This document shows, one piece after another, positions 12,326 to 24,908 of a DNA stretch of 64,000 nucleotides (its first letter is position 1; the number at the start of each line of letters is the position of its first letter). The stretch lies in the NCBI GenBank assembly GCA_015680905.1, contig CM027381.1, positions 17,771,501 to 17,835,500 of the forward strand. Direction: 5' to 3'. The notes under the pieces are model-generated. The model was not told the DNA's origin. It was given only the letters and a program-made list of their open reading frames with translations, and ran no database searches. The stretch is from Coptis chinensis. Taxonomy: Eukaryota > Streptophyta > Magnoliopsida > Ranunculales > Ranunculaceae. The position numbers were made by a program, and so were the translations under genes.

Positions 12326-13162
12326 TTAAGGTTTTTTCTCTCTTTCTCTCTCTCTCTCTTTAGTTTAAGTTAGGTTTAGTTAATTAGTTTAGTTTGTAGT
12401 CTCTATTAGAACCTTTTAATAAAAGTTTTAGTTAATTTAATTCATGCAAGTTATTATTTAATAAAGTAGTTCTTCATTATGTCTTATTCTTTATATTATT
12501 ATGTCTATGATAGTCCCATGATTCATAGCTAAATTCCCATTAAAGGGAGTTTGAATGAAGCTTTAAGAGGACTTGATTTGTTATTATAGATTTGTTGCTT
12601 AGGGTTTTAAGTTTAGGTTTTTCTTGACTTAGAGATAAGAAGAGTTTAACCTAAACTAGAGAATAGTGAGAATGGGAACAAGCTTTCTCTCATGCTAATT
12701 AGTTTATGACTAGAGATAGTATAAAGTAATTAGGGATCATTAAAGGTCTAGTCTTTATATTTTAACCTTGTGTGAGAATATCTAGACTAAGATTTTCTAT
12801 ACAAATCTATGCTAGCATGTTAAGAAATTAAAAAGTGGTTTTCAATCTCTATCTAGCTTTCTTCGTATTTGATTCATCTATATTTAATTACTTTAGTTAA
12901 TATTAGTATAAGATCAATTGATAGTATTATCTCATAGTATAAATTCACATCCATAATTATTGCTCTCACCATTGTTTTCGTGTGTTTGATTAATTGTATT
13001 ATATTTATGTTTTGGTAGTTTAGGAGTGAAACAATTCCGTACTCTTTATATATTACTTCATTATTATTTGAGAGTAAGAATATTGATCTAAACACTTATT
13101 TAGTTGATTGATTATTTGTGTTTACGCATAGATAGTTAGTTACCATAAATTTGTCTTTATCA
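12326..13162 (+). repeat. E2 5' LTR, right part
   Basis: Continues the LTR after the Helitron. It begins with a pyrimidine microsatellite (about 12335-12360), matches about 19690-20414, and extends a further 95 bp to its end ..TTTATCA at 13162. Combined 5' LTR length is 1456 bp. Confidence 0.92.
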
Positions 13163-13164
13163 AA

Positions 13165-14412
13165 TGGCGCCGCTGCCATCTTAAACTCTTTCAGGACAAT
13201 AATTCAATTGCTTGAATCCAAGGGGCAATCTCCCATTCTCAATCCACCCACCTTTTTAATTTTTCATTCCTATTTCTTGCATTTTCATTATTGTCCACTG
13301 TTTTAGGCACAAGGGAGCCCTCCCTCCATTTTGCCTTTTTCAGAGCGTGCCTACCCTCCCTTGTGTCTGCGGATTCATAGTGAAGAACACTGCAGTAAAA
13401 GTATTTCTAAATTTTCAAAAACTTTGACAATTTTAGGCATAATATTTATGGTGTTGTTGATTTACTGGAATATTTTCAGATTTTTCCTAGTTGTTTTACC
13501 TAGTGAACTATTACTATCTTTACAATGTTGTATTTCAGCTTTCAAACTGTAAGTTTCGCAAAAAACTGACTAGTAAGGTTACTTAGGCAGTTCCAAAAAT
13601 TCTAAGATTTTTATAGGAGTATCTATAATAAGTCAGGAGTTTACAATAAAAGTTTGAAGAGTTTTTTATTTGTTTTGACCATCTAACTAGTTGATTGTTT
13701 TCTGTGTGTTTCTGCAATTTTGCAACACTTAATTTCTAGAACAACAGCCGATAAGGAGGTTTTGTAGACCTCCAATTGCTCTAAACGTTTTATAGGAACC
13801 CCCATGATCTGTCAAAAGTCTACAGTAAAATTTTGGCGATATTTGGCTCTGTTTTGATTGGTTAACCATTCAGTTGTTTGTGTTGTGTCTGAAAACTATT
13901 TCACAAACTTTGCAGGGCAGTAGAAGGACTTTTATAACTCCGATTGATCTGAAATTTTATAGGCGACTTACTAGACATCTTAGCAAAATATTGTAAAAGT
14001 TTCAAATTTTTTGGAGCACACCCCCGCGCCCTATTAACCCTATCATTTGAGTGCGCCCGCTCTCAATGTACTGGACATCGTGTCAGGCAAGAGCGTGCAT
14101 GTGCCCTATTAAGCCTGTTTCCAAGCGCTCCCGCGCCCCTTCTGAAGGAAGCCCAATTTTCCTAGGTGAGTCACCGGCTCTCATTTTGTTCATATTTTTA
14201 TATATATTCAGTATTTCCATCTTCTTAAATACACTGGGATTGCGTATACAAGACGTTATTCATATGCGTAGCAAGGAGGCATTCAGGTACTCCTTCTTCC
14301 ACTCCTAGTTTTTTTATGTTAGAGGAGTTTCAATTCCAGTATAATCAGGCTTGTTTTTTGTAAACGCAATACCACACGCCTATCTAGAATTTCACACACT
14401 ACACCTGCATCA
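13165..14412 (+). other. E2 primer binding site and long leader
   Basis: TGGCGCCGCTGCC starts at 13165, two bases after the LTR end. Its first nine bases match the complement of the tRNA-Asp 3' end, as known for Athila elements. The following 1.2 kb has no convincing ORF. It holds GC-rich stretches (13300-13380 and 14030-14150, CGCGCCC-type) that resemble the GC-rich block in E3 near 24.8-24.95 kb. Confidence 0.75.
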
Positions 14413-15730
14413 ATGGCTAAAGATCTAGAGACTCATCTCTCTGATTTTTATAAAGCACTAAACGATGGCCCTAAGTTGTGCATCGTTCTTGCAAACCTAG
14501 TGGGGGATTTTTGAATTTCCCCAAATATATTTAACTTGTTACCGGTTTTCCATGGTTTAGACCACGACAAACCTTATCAACACATGGGTAGGATAGAACA
14601 AGTTCTCACTACATTCCATCATCCTAGCGTAAGTCCGGATCAAGTTAAGCTTAGGGTGTTTCCATTCACCCTAGCCGACAAGGCGACATCTTGGTTAACT
14701 GCCCAAGCGCCTAATTCTGTGGACTCATGGGCCAAACTTGTTTAATTGTTTATGGAACAGTTTTACCCACCGCTGAAGACAGATAAATTGCTTTACAAGA
14801 TTCATTTCTTCCGCCAGAATCCTCATGAATCATTTTCAGAGGCCTGGAATCGTTTCACTGATCTTCTCATAGAGTGTCCACATCATAACCTTGTGAAAGA
14901 CACGCTTGTTCGTGCCTTTTTCAAGAGGCTTTCACATTATCATAAGGAGGTTCTAGATATCATGACTGGGGGTAGTTTTCTTAGTAAAGGAGCCTTGGAG
15001 GCTTATAAATTCTTAGAAGATTAATCTAAGAGAAATAACAATTGGGAGGTAATGACTCTTCCACTCCACTCCTTCTTCTTTTGAGGTTACACCTGATCTC
15101 GAGCTTAAAACTCTTATCGATGCCCTCACTAAAAAGGTAGATGCCCTCTCTGTTCAATAACAACCCTCTCCAGTCATGAACATTAACTCTACTCGTTGTA
15201 ATGTCTGTTTTAGTCTTGAGCATTCCAATTTCTATTGTCCTCTTGTCTATGCACAACCACCACCACAACCATCAAACTTCAACCAGTTAAGCCACATCAA
15301 GGACAAGGAAACTTAGGTGACCAGAATAGAGGTTTAGTGCCCATGACCCAAAACTATCAATATCATGACATGAACGCTCAACAAGCCTTAATTCCAGTCC
15401 AACCATCTACGGAAAAGTAATAGTGACCTTGTTGGAAAAACAAAATAAAATTATGCAACAAAACTCCAACTTGATGAAAGATCAGCATAATCAAAACTCT
15501 AATATGATGAAACAAATGATGCAAATGATGCAGTCTTTGTGCCAAAAGGTTATTGACATGTCTCCTAACGAAAATAATAACCAAACAGGCGTGTTTCCAG
15601 GTCAAGCAGTGCCTAATATTAAGTCAACAAACACCGCCTTCCAAATAAACAGTATTCAATGTAATGGTAATATAATCCCAGGGGATCGACCTACAGGCAA
15701 TCACCACCTTTCGTTCAGGGAAAGTAGTTG
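14413..15730 (+). pseudogene. E2 gag (Athila type), broken
   Basis: Starts at ATG 14413 (MAKDLETHLSDFYKAL). A TGA follows 35 codons later where E3 has Arg (CGA), consistent with deamination of a methylated CpG. The frame then gives the Athila capsid region: FHGLDHDKPYQHMGRIEQVL, FPFTLADKATSWLTAQAP, a TAG at about 14743, then LFMEQFYPPLKTDK, SEAWNRFTDLLIECPHHNL and EAYKFLED to a TAA at 15022. A CCHC knuckle (CNVCFSLEHSNFYC) follows near 15200. 15423-15731 is a Gln/Met/Asn-rich gag tail. At least three stops and several frame changes make it non-functional as read. Confidence 0.87.
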
Positions 15731-15738
15731 ATAGCAAA

Positions 15739-16870
15739 GTGACTATGCTTATAGATCGCCCGAATACTGTCATAGAAACTGAAGACCCTACAACTATAGA
15801 AGTTCCAGTCCAACCACAACCAAGAGGTACAACCTTATTAAATACCACCATAGAAATTGATGATCCTACACATGTAGAGGTTCCAATATGGACACTTAGA
15901 AGGAAAACGGATAAAGATAAAGCAAAGACTAATAATACTTTTGAACCTTCTGATAAATATAGAGATAAACCACCATATCGAGAGACTAATTGTGTCTAAA
16001 AAGGATGAGAATTTTGATGAGATTAAGAAAGTGTTTAAAAATCTAACTATAAACCTACCATTTCTAGATACTATAAAAAGTCTACCTGGACACGCTAAGT
16101 TTCTAAAAGAGTTATGCAACAAGAAGAGGAAAACTAACATACCCCATGAAGCCTTCTTAACTGAACAATATCCCTCTTTATTTGAACATAACAGAATTGT
16201 TAAGTACAAGGACCCTAGTCGTCCTACTGTACAATGCACCTTAGGTGATACCTTCATAACAACTGCTTTATTAGACCTGGGGGCGAGTGTTAACTTACTC
16301 CCTTTTTATTTATATAAACAACTAGGTCTAACAAAACTTCAACCAACCAAAATGACTTTGCAGTTAGCCGATCGTTCTATTAAGTATCCCAAAGGCGTAG
16401 TTGAAAACATTCTCGTTAAAGTTCAGGATTTTTACTACCCCGTTGACTTCGTTATTCTCGACACAAAAGCTACTCATGATTCTATTCCCATCATCTTAGG
16501 GTGTCCTTTCTTGGCAACTGCCAATGCCCAAATCAATTGCCGGGATGGCTCAATGACTCTTTCTTTTGGAAATATTTCTATGGAAGTTAACATGTTTAGA
16601 CAAAAACAGAGACAACTAGGTTTGCCTGTAGAAAGAAAAGTGAAGTCCATTGACAGTTTTGTATCTCATATTAGTGTGGCCGACACTTTCGTCCCCACAC
16701 TAGTAGATACCCCTCTTATGGAAGAAGACAAATATCACAATTTCGACTCTTTGGACGAGATTGATGACTTTTTCAAAGATGCAGATGAATACCATAATTA
16801 TGTGGATGCGACCAAGCTAGATGAGGAATTCTATGAGTTTCTAAGAGCCTGTGATGATCCACCCTCTTAA
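15739..16870 (+). pseudogene. E2 aspartic protease region (frameshifted start, otherwise open)
   Basis: The polyprotein runs in one frame at 15739-15985 (repeated DPT..EVPV linker) and shifts to the frame 15941-16870, which is open for about 295 codons. Conserved Athila sequence begins at about 15990 (ENFDEIKKVFKNLTINLPFL). The protease active site is LLDLGASVNLLPFYLYKQLG near 16270, with DLGAS in place of DTGAS as in E3 (31198-31779). The second conserved segment is ILGCPFLATANAQINC. An acidic tail (EIDDFFKDADEYHN) ends at a TAA at 16868. No pol follows. The long open frame in a pol-less element suggests either relatively recent loss of pol or retained use of gag-protease. Confidence 0.85.
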
Positions 16871-19072
16871 AAACTACTTAGAACACCACCCGACCACTAT
16901 CCACCTGAGCTAATCCCTCATAAAATCCAATCATTCTTCCCACTCTTTTCTTCTAACACTTATTTACATTCCAAGTATTTTCCACAACCATTCATTTTCT
17001 CACGATCATTCACTTGGACACCCTTTCATTCAACTAAGTTGCATCATAGAAAGTCTTGGTGTTTGATTTTGTTTGGTGGTACATTCCATGTTAATTATTT
17101 ATGGAAAGACCCACAACTTTTTCGGTTATTGATATATGGTAAACTGCATTTTAGTACATATATATTAGATAAAGTCTTGAGTATCTGACTATAAAAGACT
17201 CATTTTGTTCTTCGATGTACTCCATTCCAATCTTATGTTATGGGAGTGCACCATTAAGATAACCGGACCCTCCTTTTGGAGTGATTGGTTGTAAGTGTCG
17301 GATCCTTAGTCCACGTTTTATGTGACTCACGCATTCATCTCCTACACTTTCCTGCACGTTTTATGTGACTCACGTAACAGTTTAATTGTGTTTCATGTTA
17401 TCATATCATCTTTATAATATTTTTGTTACAGGTATTGCCAATTTTTGCTACGTTTCTATGGTAAATTCTTTTCTTATCTCTTTACACTTTAAGGACAAAG
17501 CGTTCGATTGTATGGGGGTAAGATAGAAACATTTTAAAAAATAAGGTACTTTTAGGATGTAAATTACGCACTTTTCTTTACAAAATATTAAAAATCATAA
17601 ATATTGTTTATACTAGGCACATAGTGATAATGGTATTGTTTCCTTCTCCATGATAATATTAGTCTAGAAATTTCACGTAGTACTTGAATTAGAATAGTTT
17701 TTAGAAACTTAGGTTAATATGTAGGTAATAATCATTGCATCTTTCCATAAATATCTTGCATGAGCATCTATGTTTGTATTGGCAATAAGTTTCTGAAATC
17801 TAGGCTAGAGTACTTGTTCTACAAATCCTGTGAGAATATAACCTAAAGCCTTATATGAGTGAAATATTTAGGAAATGACACAAGAGAGAAGTAAATTCCG
17901 AATAGAAAAATTACACGTCCACTTGCTTGATCAATATACCATATCCTAAGCGAGATTTAGGCCCTCTTTGAATCGATATAGCCAGAAATTCAAACCTATA
18001 TGAAATTATTTTCCGCTAGTTGCCCCTCTGAGCCTTTCTTTAGCCTTTCATAAACCGCAAATCCTTTAACCTTTTACAAAACAAAATAAAAATAAAAGTT
18101 AGCCTACTTATCTTTGAATGAGTCTGAGAATAAAGATGAAATGAAGAATATAAAAGAGAAAGACCTGTGAAACCAAGAATTTGTTAGTTGCTTCAAATAA
18201 GAAAAGGAAGTTTCCATCCAAAGAAAAGAAAAAAAATATAAGAAAAATAAAAAATTAGAACTCCAAAAATAGAATTAAAGGAGTCAAAAGCAAAAAGAAA
18301 AAGAAAAAAATAGCTGAGGATGGAAACAAAGTGTAGAAGCAAAGTAAGAATAAGGTTTTCTCTAGTTACATAATATGAAGACTCTATCATCTCAGATTTG
18401 TCCTTTTTGAATATCCATTTTCTTCATTCTTAAACCATCACCTAATCCCCGCAACACCTAATAAAGACCTCTAGCTCAATTCGGAATAGGTTAGTGTGAT
18501 AGTAAGTGGCAGATGTGTTTGATCGACTTCGGCTTTCTTGTGTGTCATTGAGGTTGTAAGGTAAAGTGTGCCCACTGCGCACTGGAGTGAGCGAAGCTTG
18601 AGTGGAAAAATCAGAGTGTTTTTGTCTTGACATATATGTGAGGACCTACTTAAAGACGCTATTCCAAAATTTCATAAATGGACCTGTTATTGCAGTTCAT
18701 AGCATAGTCCATTATATATATGTTTATCCATAAATGATTTATTATTATACACGTATTAGCTTAGATTTTGACTTGATTATTCTGTATTCATTGCTAGTGA
18801 GATGTATAGATGTCTGAGAATAAAGTAGTAAACAGTAATTTTATTTATTAGTCGTTGTAGTATAAATGAAGATTGTGAGTACTTTCGCTGAAAAACTCTC
18901 ATGAGGTTATAACTCATCCACTAGGGAATTTCTAGTGGTTTAAGGCCTTATTGCATATGGTCAATGCAATCGCACTCGGCGAAAAGAGATTAGTTAGAAC
19001 TCCATTTTTTGTCACTTATATTAATTTCTAATATTTGCTTGAGGACAAGCAAAATGTTGTTTGGGGGTGGTT
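16871..19072 (+). other. E2 3' untranslated region and polypurine tract
   Basis: No coding region. A stretch near 17250-17330 (AACCGGACCCTCCTTTTGGA) matches the region just after integrase in E3 (about 27650-27700, minus), so E2 lost everything from reverse transcriptase through integrase relative to E3. The last 1.5 kb matches the 3' region of E3 (22017-23620) in inverted orientation. TTGTTTGGGGGTGGTT right before 19073 is the polypurine tract; a weaker copy lies at about 17510-17518. Confidence 0.8.
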
Positions 19073-20414
19073 TGATAAGAGCCCAAAACTGTAGTTTTAA
19101 CCCCTTAATAATATTACTTTTAGACCAATTATGTGTACAATAAATAAGAGTTAGTACTGTTTACGTACTTTTGTGTATTTCAGGTCTTGGAGTCAAATAT
19201 GTGAAGAAATATGTCACTTTTGCAAGAGAAAGGAGCAAAGGTTGGTTGCTAAGAAGTTCTATGGTTAAAACCCAAGTTTCAAGGAGAAAAAGCCTTTTTA
19301 AAGCCTAGTCAAAACTGAAAAGTCAAAGTCAACGCTGGTAGAAAAAGAGCAGAAACGTCAACAGAACTTCCGCAGGCTGTATCTTTGGACTCAGACCTTG
19401 AAATTGAGCCAATTATATGTCAAAACGATCGGATCGGAAAGCGCTTTCTAATGGTCTAAGCCTTGACCCAATTAGAGTAGTTAAAGTAGATAAAAAGGGT
19501 ATTGAAGTAATTTTGCGTAGAGAAACCCCTTTTAGACATATGTAATTAGGTTTTGGGCTTGATTTCATGGCCCAAAACATGGCTCCAAAGCAGATGCACG
19601 AAATTATAACTTAACTCTCTCCTATATAAAGAGGGTTAAGGCTAAAACAAAATTTGGCTACTCCCCTCTTTAGTTTAGTTTTAAATTAGGGTTTTCTGTC
19701 TTTCCCTATTTAGTTTAAGTTAGGTTTAGTTAATTAGTTTAGTTTGTAGTCTCCATTAGAACCTTTTAATAAAAGCTTTAGTTAATTCAATTCAAGTTAT
19801 TCTTTAATAAAGTAGTTCTTCATTATGTCTTATTCTTTCTATTATTATGTCCATGATAGTCCCATGATTTATAGCTAAATTCCCATTAAAGGGAGTTTGA
19901 ATGAAGCTTTGAGAGGATTTGATTTGTTATTATAGATTTGTTGCTTAGGATTTTAAGTTTAGGTTTTTCTTGACTTAGAGATAAGAAGAGTTTAACCTAA
20001 ACTAGAGAATAGTGAGAATGGGAACAATCTTTCTCTCATGCTAATTAGTTTATGAGTAGAGATAGTATAAAGTAATTAGGGATTATTAAAGGTCTAGTCT
20101 TTAGATTTTAACCTTGTGTGAGAATATCTAGACTAGGGTTTTCTATACAAATCTATGCTAGCATGTTAAGAAATTAAAAAGTGAATTTCAATCTCTCTCT
20201 AGCTTTCTTCGTATTTGATTCATCTATATTTAATTACTTTAGTTAATATTAGTATAAGATTAATTGATAGTATTATCTCGTAGTATAAATTCACATCCAT
20301 AATTATTGCTATCACCATTGTTTTCTTGTGTTTGCTTAATTGTATTATATTTATGTCTTGGTAGTTGAGGAGCGGAACAATTCCATACTCTTTATATATT
20401 ACTTCATTATTATT
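19073..20414 (+). repeat. E2 3' LTR, truncated at its right end
   Basis: 1342 bp beginning TGATAAGAGCCCAAAACTG. It follows the 5' LTR closely up to ACTTCATTATTATT at 20414 and then changes abruptly to unrelated sequence, where the 5' LTR continues for about 95 bp more. A deletion probably removed the LTR tip together with adjoining E1 sequence. Confidence 0.92.
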
Positions 20415-20466
20415 CCAAAATTAATCGTAAAGGAGTTTTGAAAGGAGTACTTATCTGATTGGTTAT
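20415..20466 (-). pseudogene. E1 5' ORF fragment (part 2) and E3 target site
   Basis: This 52-bp island lies between E2 and E3. On minus it continues a frame that starts with ATG at 36386-36384 next to the E1 leader. Rejoined across E3 it reads MATSSLITNQIS then TPFKTPLRLIL before hitting E2. It may be the first codons of an E1 gag-like ORF; I do not recognise the peptide. The last five bases (20462-20466, GTTAT) are the E3 target duplication. Confidence 0.45.
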
Positions 20467-22016
20467 TGACAAAAGTAAAAACGATAGTTTTACCTACGAA
20501 TACAATTACGACAAGGTAAGTAAAACTAAAACTACTTTCTTGCTTTACTATCAAAGTTTTCTACTCTCGTTATCGTTCAATATAGTTGGAGTATAGAATT
20601 CGTTCCACTCCTAGTTTGTTTAGGTGTAACGTTTCCTAGTTCGTGTAAGCTAACAAAGTCGTTAGAGTAATGGAATTGAAATTAACTACGATGGTAATTC
20701 AACTAATCAAGATGAGATAAATGAAATGACATCAATTTAATACTAAATTGACAATATGAGGAGGAATTAGGGGGATTTGATTTCACCTTAATTCGACTTA
20801 ATCAATTAGCGAGGAATTGTCGTAATCCAAATTGAAATGCTTTCGCATAGCAATTGGGTCTTTCTAATCCCTAATTGTTCATGGTAATCTCTTACCAACT
20901 AACAACTGGCATGTGAAGTAATCAAACCCATTCTTATGGTGAACTAATTACTTTCTTGAATGGAATAGATTATTACAAATAATTCTACTCTAACAACAAT
21001 CAAGTTTCATCAAAGCTTCCTCAAACCCTTTTAATGGAGGTTTTAGTCTTGAATCATTATACTATCATTTCTAAAATAAGAACAAATAGAACATTTCATT
21101 ATTGAATAAATGATTAAACTTTATAAATCTAATTTAACAATAGTCTAAGAATTCAACTGAAATTAAAACTGAATTTAAGAAATGAAAGTAAGACAAACTA
21201 ATTATGAATTTAGGACAAACTAAAGCTAAACAAGAATTAAATCATAAAACTAAATTGAAATGAAAAACTAATTCTTTATTATAAAACTAAATCTGATTCT
21301 AAAATAAAACTCATTCCTTGTTCTAAAACTAATTAACTGAATGTAAAAAAAACTAGATCTAAAACTAAGTTCTTGGATCATTCACTAATTAAAAAACTAA
21401 CTAAAAACTAATTTTACTAAGTAAAAACTAAGCAGCTTAATAGCTAAGTCTTTGTCTCTTCATATGGAGGAGACAAGATCCACAATTTCGTGCATGGGTT
21501 GAGGAGCCATGTTTTGGGCCGAAAAATCGAGCCCAAAACCTCAGTACTTCAGTTCACAAAGGCTTTTCAGCTGGAAACGACTTCAACAACCCTTTTTGTC
21601 CACTTTTTCTCCTTTGATTGGGTCAAGGCTTGGACCATTGGAAAGCTCTTTCCAAACTGGTCGTTTTGACATAAGGTAGGCCAAATTCTGAGGTCTGAGT
21701 CCTAAGATACGGCCTTCAGAAGTTCTACTGACTTTTGCTCGCTGTTTCTGCCCTCGTTGACTTTGAATTTTCCATTTTGACCGGGCTTTAGAAAGGCTTT
21801 TTCTCCTTGAATCTTGGCCTTTTATCAAAGAACTTCTTAACAACCAACCCTTGCTTCTTTATCTCGCAAAAGGGGCGCATTTCTGCACATATTTGACTCC
21901 AATGCATAAAATACATAAGAATACGATAATAGTACTAACTCTTACTTATTAATCACATAATTGGTCAAAAGCGATTTTGTTAAAGGGATTAAAACTACAG
22001 TTTTGGGCTCTTTTCA
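20467..22016 (-). repeat. E3 3' LTR
   Basis: 1550 bp. On minus it begins TGAAAAGAGCCCAAAACTG (one base off the family TGATAAG start) and ends in CTTTTGTCA. It aligns with 34841-36363 throughout and with 33805-34806 over its 3' two thirds. Confidence 0.93.
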
Positions 22017-23830
22017 AACCACCCCCAAACAGCATTTTGTTTGTCCTCAAGCAAATATGAGAAATTAGAATAAGTAACCAAAAATGGAATTCTAACTAGT
22101 CTCGTTTCGCCGAGTGCGATTGCATTGACCATATGCAACAAGGCCTTAAACCACTAGGAATTCCTTAGTGGACGAGTTATAGCCTCGTGAGAGTTTTCCA
22201 GTCAAGGTACTCACAAACTTCATCTATACTACAACGACTAAGAAATAAAACTATTGTTTCCTTATTTATGTCTCAATTATCTATACATCTCACTAGCAAT
22301 GAATACAGAATAATCAAGTCGAAACCTATGCTAATATATGCATAATAATCAATCATCTACGAATAAACATATATACAATGAGTAATACTATGAACTGCAC
22401 TAACAGGTCCATTTCTGAAACTTTGGAATAACGTTCTTAAGTAGGTCCTCACATAAAAGTCAAGACAAAAATACTCTGATTTTTCCTCTCAAGTTTCGCT
22501 ACTCCAGTGTGCAGTGGGCACACTTTACCTTACAAACTTAATGACACACAAGGAAGCTGAAGTCGATCAAACACATCTGCCACTTACTATCACACTAACC
22601 TATTCCTAATTGAGCTAGATGTCTTTATTAGGTGTTACGGGGATTAGAAGATGGTTTAAGAATGAAGAAAATGGATATTAAAAAAGAACAAGTCTGAGAT
22701 AATAGGGTCTTCATATTACGTAACTAGAGAAACCTTTGTTCTTTTGCTTCTACACTTTGTTTCCATCCTTAGCCTTTTTATTTTGGCTTTTTGACTCTTT
22801 TTATTCTATTTTTGGAGTTTTTATTTTGTTTCTATTTTTATTTTTCTTTTCTTTGGATGGAAACTTCTTTTCTTTTTCTTTTCGGAAGCAACTAACTAAT
22901 TTTTTTTTACACATGTTTTTCTCTTCTCTTTTCTTTACTCATCCTATTCTCAGACTCGTTCTAAAATGGGTAGGTTGATTTTTTATTTTGTTTTGTTTTT
23001 GTAAAAGGGTAAAGGAATTGTGGTTTATAAAAGGCTAAAGAAAGGCTCAGAGGGGCAACTAGCGGAAAATAATTCATAGGTTTGAATTTTTGGCTATATC
23101 GATCCAAAGAGGACCTAAATTCTCGCTTAGGATATGGTATAGTGATCAAGCAAGTGGACGTGTGATTTCTCTATCTGGAATTAACTTTCCCTTGAGACAT
23201 TTCTCAAATATTTCACTCATATAAGGCTTTAGGATATATTCTCACAGGATTTGTAAAATAAGTACTCTAACCTAGATTTAAGAAACTTACTGCCAAACAA
23301 TCATAGATACTCATGTAATATATTTATAGAAGATGCAAAGATTATTACCTACATATTAACCTAAGTTTCTAAAAACTATTCTAATGCAAAAGCTAACGTG
23401 AGACTTCTAGATTATTAAAAGCATAGAGAAAGAAAACAATACCAATATTCCTAAGTGTATAGCATAACTTTTTATTTTTTTATATTTTATTTTTTTTTTT
23501 TGAATTTTTGAACTTTTTACTAGAAAACAAGTGCATATTGTACATATCTATATCCTAATAGGTGTCTTAATTTACGCGTGTTTCTATGCTACCCCCAAAC
23601 AAGAAGCATGCTTTGTCCTCAAAGTAAAGAATTAAGGAGGATATGAGTTACCATTGAAATGCGTCAAAATTTAGAGCATCTGCAAAACAAAGTTAAAACA
23701 TACTAATATAGATAAAGAAAAATAGACGCAACTCTATATGAGTTCCACCCGTTATGGGGTTATAAGAAGTAAATTGCTAGGGACGTAAGCAGACACTAAC
23801 TAAAATAAAAGCTTACCACTTATCTAGCAT
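22017..23830 (-). other. E3 3' untranslated region with polypurine tracts
   Basis: GTTTGGGGGTGGTT on minus at 22017-22030 directly precedes the 3' LTR and is the polypurine tract. Similar TTGTTTGGGGGT motifs recur on minus near 23593, 25365 and 27400. The region matches the E2 3' region in inverted orientation. It has no ORF of note; plus-strand frames such as 22736-22978 are low-complexity. Confidence 0.8.
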
Positions 23831-24908
23831 TTAAGTGTCATCACTCTCCTCTTCATAGGACCAAGGTTCTTTTGCGTCCTGCCATGCTATGATAACTTGC
23901 CAAGCCCTTCGCCGTGTATTATCAACCCGTGCTAACCTGTAAAGTGTTACTTGGTCTGATGGGGTGTAAGGAGCAACCAAATGAGGTTGCACCTGCCATC
24001 CCGGCCAAGTCATAACTCGAAAAGAATGAACCATGCAATTGGTGGGTCTCATGATTTCAACCCTAACCTAATCCATGAACTGGGTACAGAATTTAGGTAA
24101 ACAACTACGCATGATGCGGCAAAACCAAAATAAGCATAAGAAGATACTTATGCCTCATGCTATGGGCTCTCTTTAGACTAGCCACTAAAACTCTGGGAAT
24201 GTCATATAGGCGACGTCCCTCAGCTAAAGCAAGGAAAACGTCACCAACGGTACTATTTGCAAAAGTAAACTGCCACTCCCCTAAAATATTCATCGGGATG
24301 AATAACATGGTGGTGCCTACATTCAGGGACAGGCTACCAAGGGCTATGTTATATCGCCCTTGGTCCATTACACGAAACACCCTTCCCCCATAATACTTGT
24401 GGAAATACGCATAGTCATAGAGGTATGCATTATCAGTCATATATCCCCACGTGTTTGTAGGATTAGGCAAAGACAATCCCTAAACTAACGTTACCAAAGC
24501 TTTGTTGAATTCCATTGTCGTGTCATTAATTATGACGGAGAATTTTTGTTCTCCATCAGGTTGACAAAAGAAATTAACATTATTATAGAAATATGCAGTA
24601 AGCTGAGGTGAATACGAGTTGTCATCACTTACCAGTAGATGCCGCCATCCTAACTGCAAGATCCTGTTGCGGAACCAACCTCCATAGGTCTCGCTTCCCA
24701 ACAAGTCTTCGAAAGACTGCTCATATATGACTGTAGGAGATGTCATCACAATAACTACTCTCTTTAAGTGCTGCAAAAACCCCTGGAACAACTCACAAAA
24801 AAATAATTCAGTGGCTACGAGGGTAGGGCGCGGGGTGCGCTCCGAAATGGCCTTTGAAGGGCGCGGGTCGCGCTCCTTTCTAATCTCAAGTTCTAGGCAT
24901 TTTAGCAC
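23831..24908 (-). pseudogene. E3 extra ORF, second copy of plant transposon-protein-like domain
   Basis: One frame runs from 24908 to 24105 with a single TAG at 24482-24480; it continues in another frame at 24052-23831 ending EESDDT. Recognisable text is YGGWFRNRILQLGWRHLL, LTAYFYNNVNFF and MEFNKALVTLV. The spacing of W, FY and the closing G-x-x-P resembles the first copy at 25558-26700. Athila elements often carry such an ORF after integrase; the closest named family I can suggest is the Pfam 'putative plant transposon protein' type. Function is not known. A GC-rich stretch within about 24815-24955 repeats GGGCGCGGG and CGCGCTCC two to three times near the 5' end of this frame. Confidence 0.6.

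Larger units (their letters stand above)
6333..20414 (+). mobile_element. E2: pol-less Athila-like LTR retrotransposon
   Basis: Plus-strand element inside E1. 5' LTR is 6333-6951 plus 12326-13162 (split by the Helitron); primer binding site at 13165; gag and protease remnants 14413-16870; polypurine tract just before the 3' LTR at 19073. The LTR begins TGATAAGAGCCCAAAA and ends in TTTATCA. The 3' LTR breaks off at 20414, about 95 bp short of the expected end, so the TSD cannot be tested (bases before the 5' LTR are GTTGT). Without the Helitron the element is about 8.7 kb. No reverse transcriptase, RNase H or integrase is present between 16871 and 19072, so it could only have moved with proteins from another element such as a relative of E3. 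Confidence 0.9.

Noticed and set aside
13331..14308. Plus frames in the E2 leader (13331-13552, 14051-14308)
   Set aside because: Low-complexity or no conserved content; they lie in the untranslated leader between primer site and gag.
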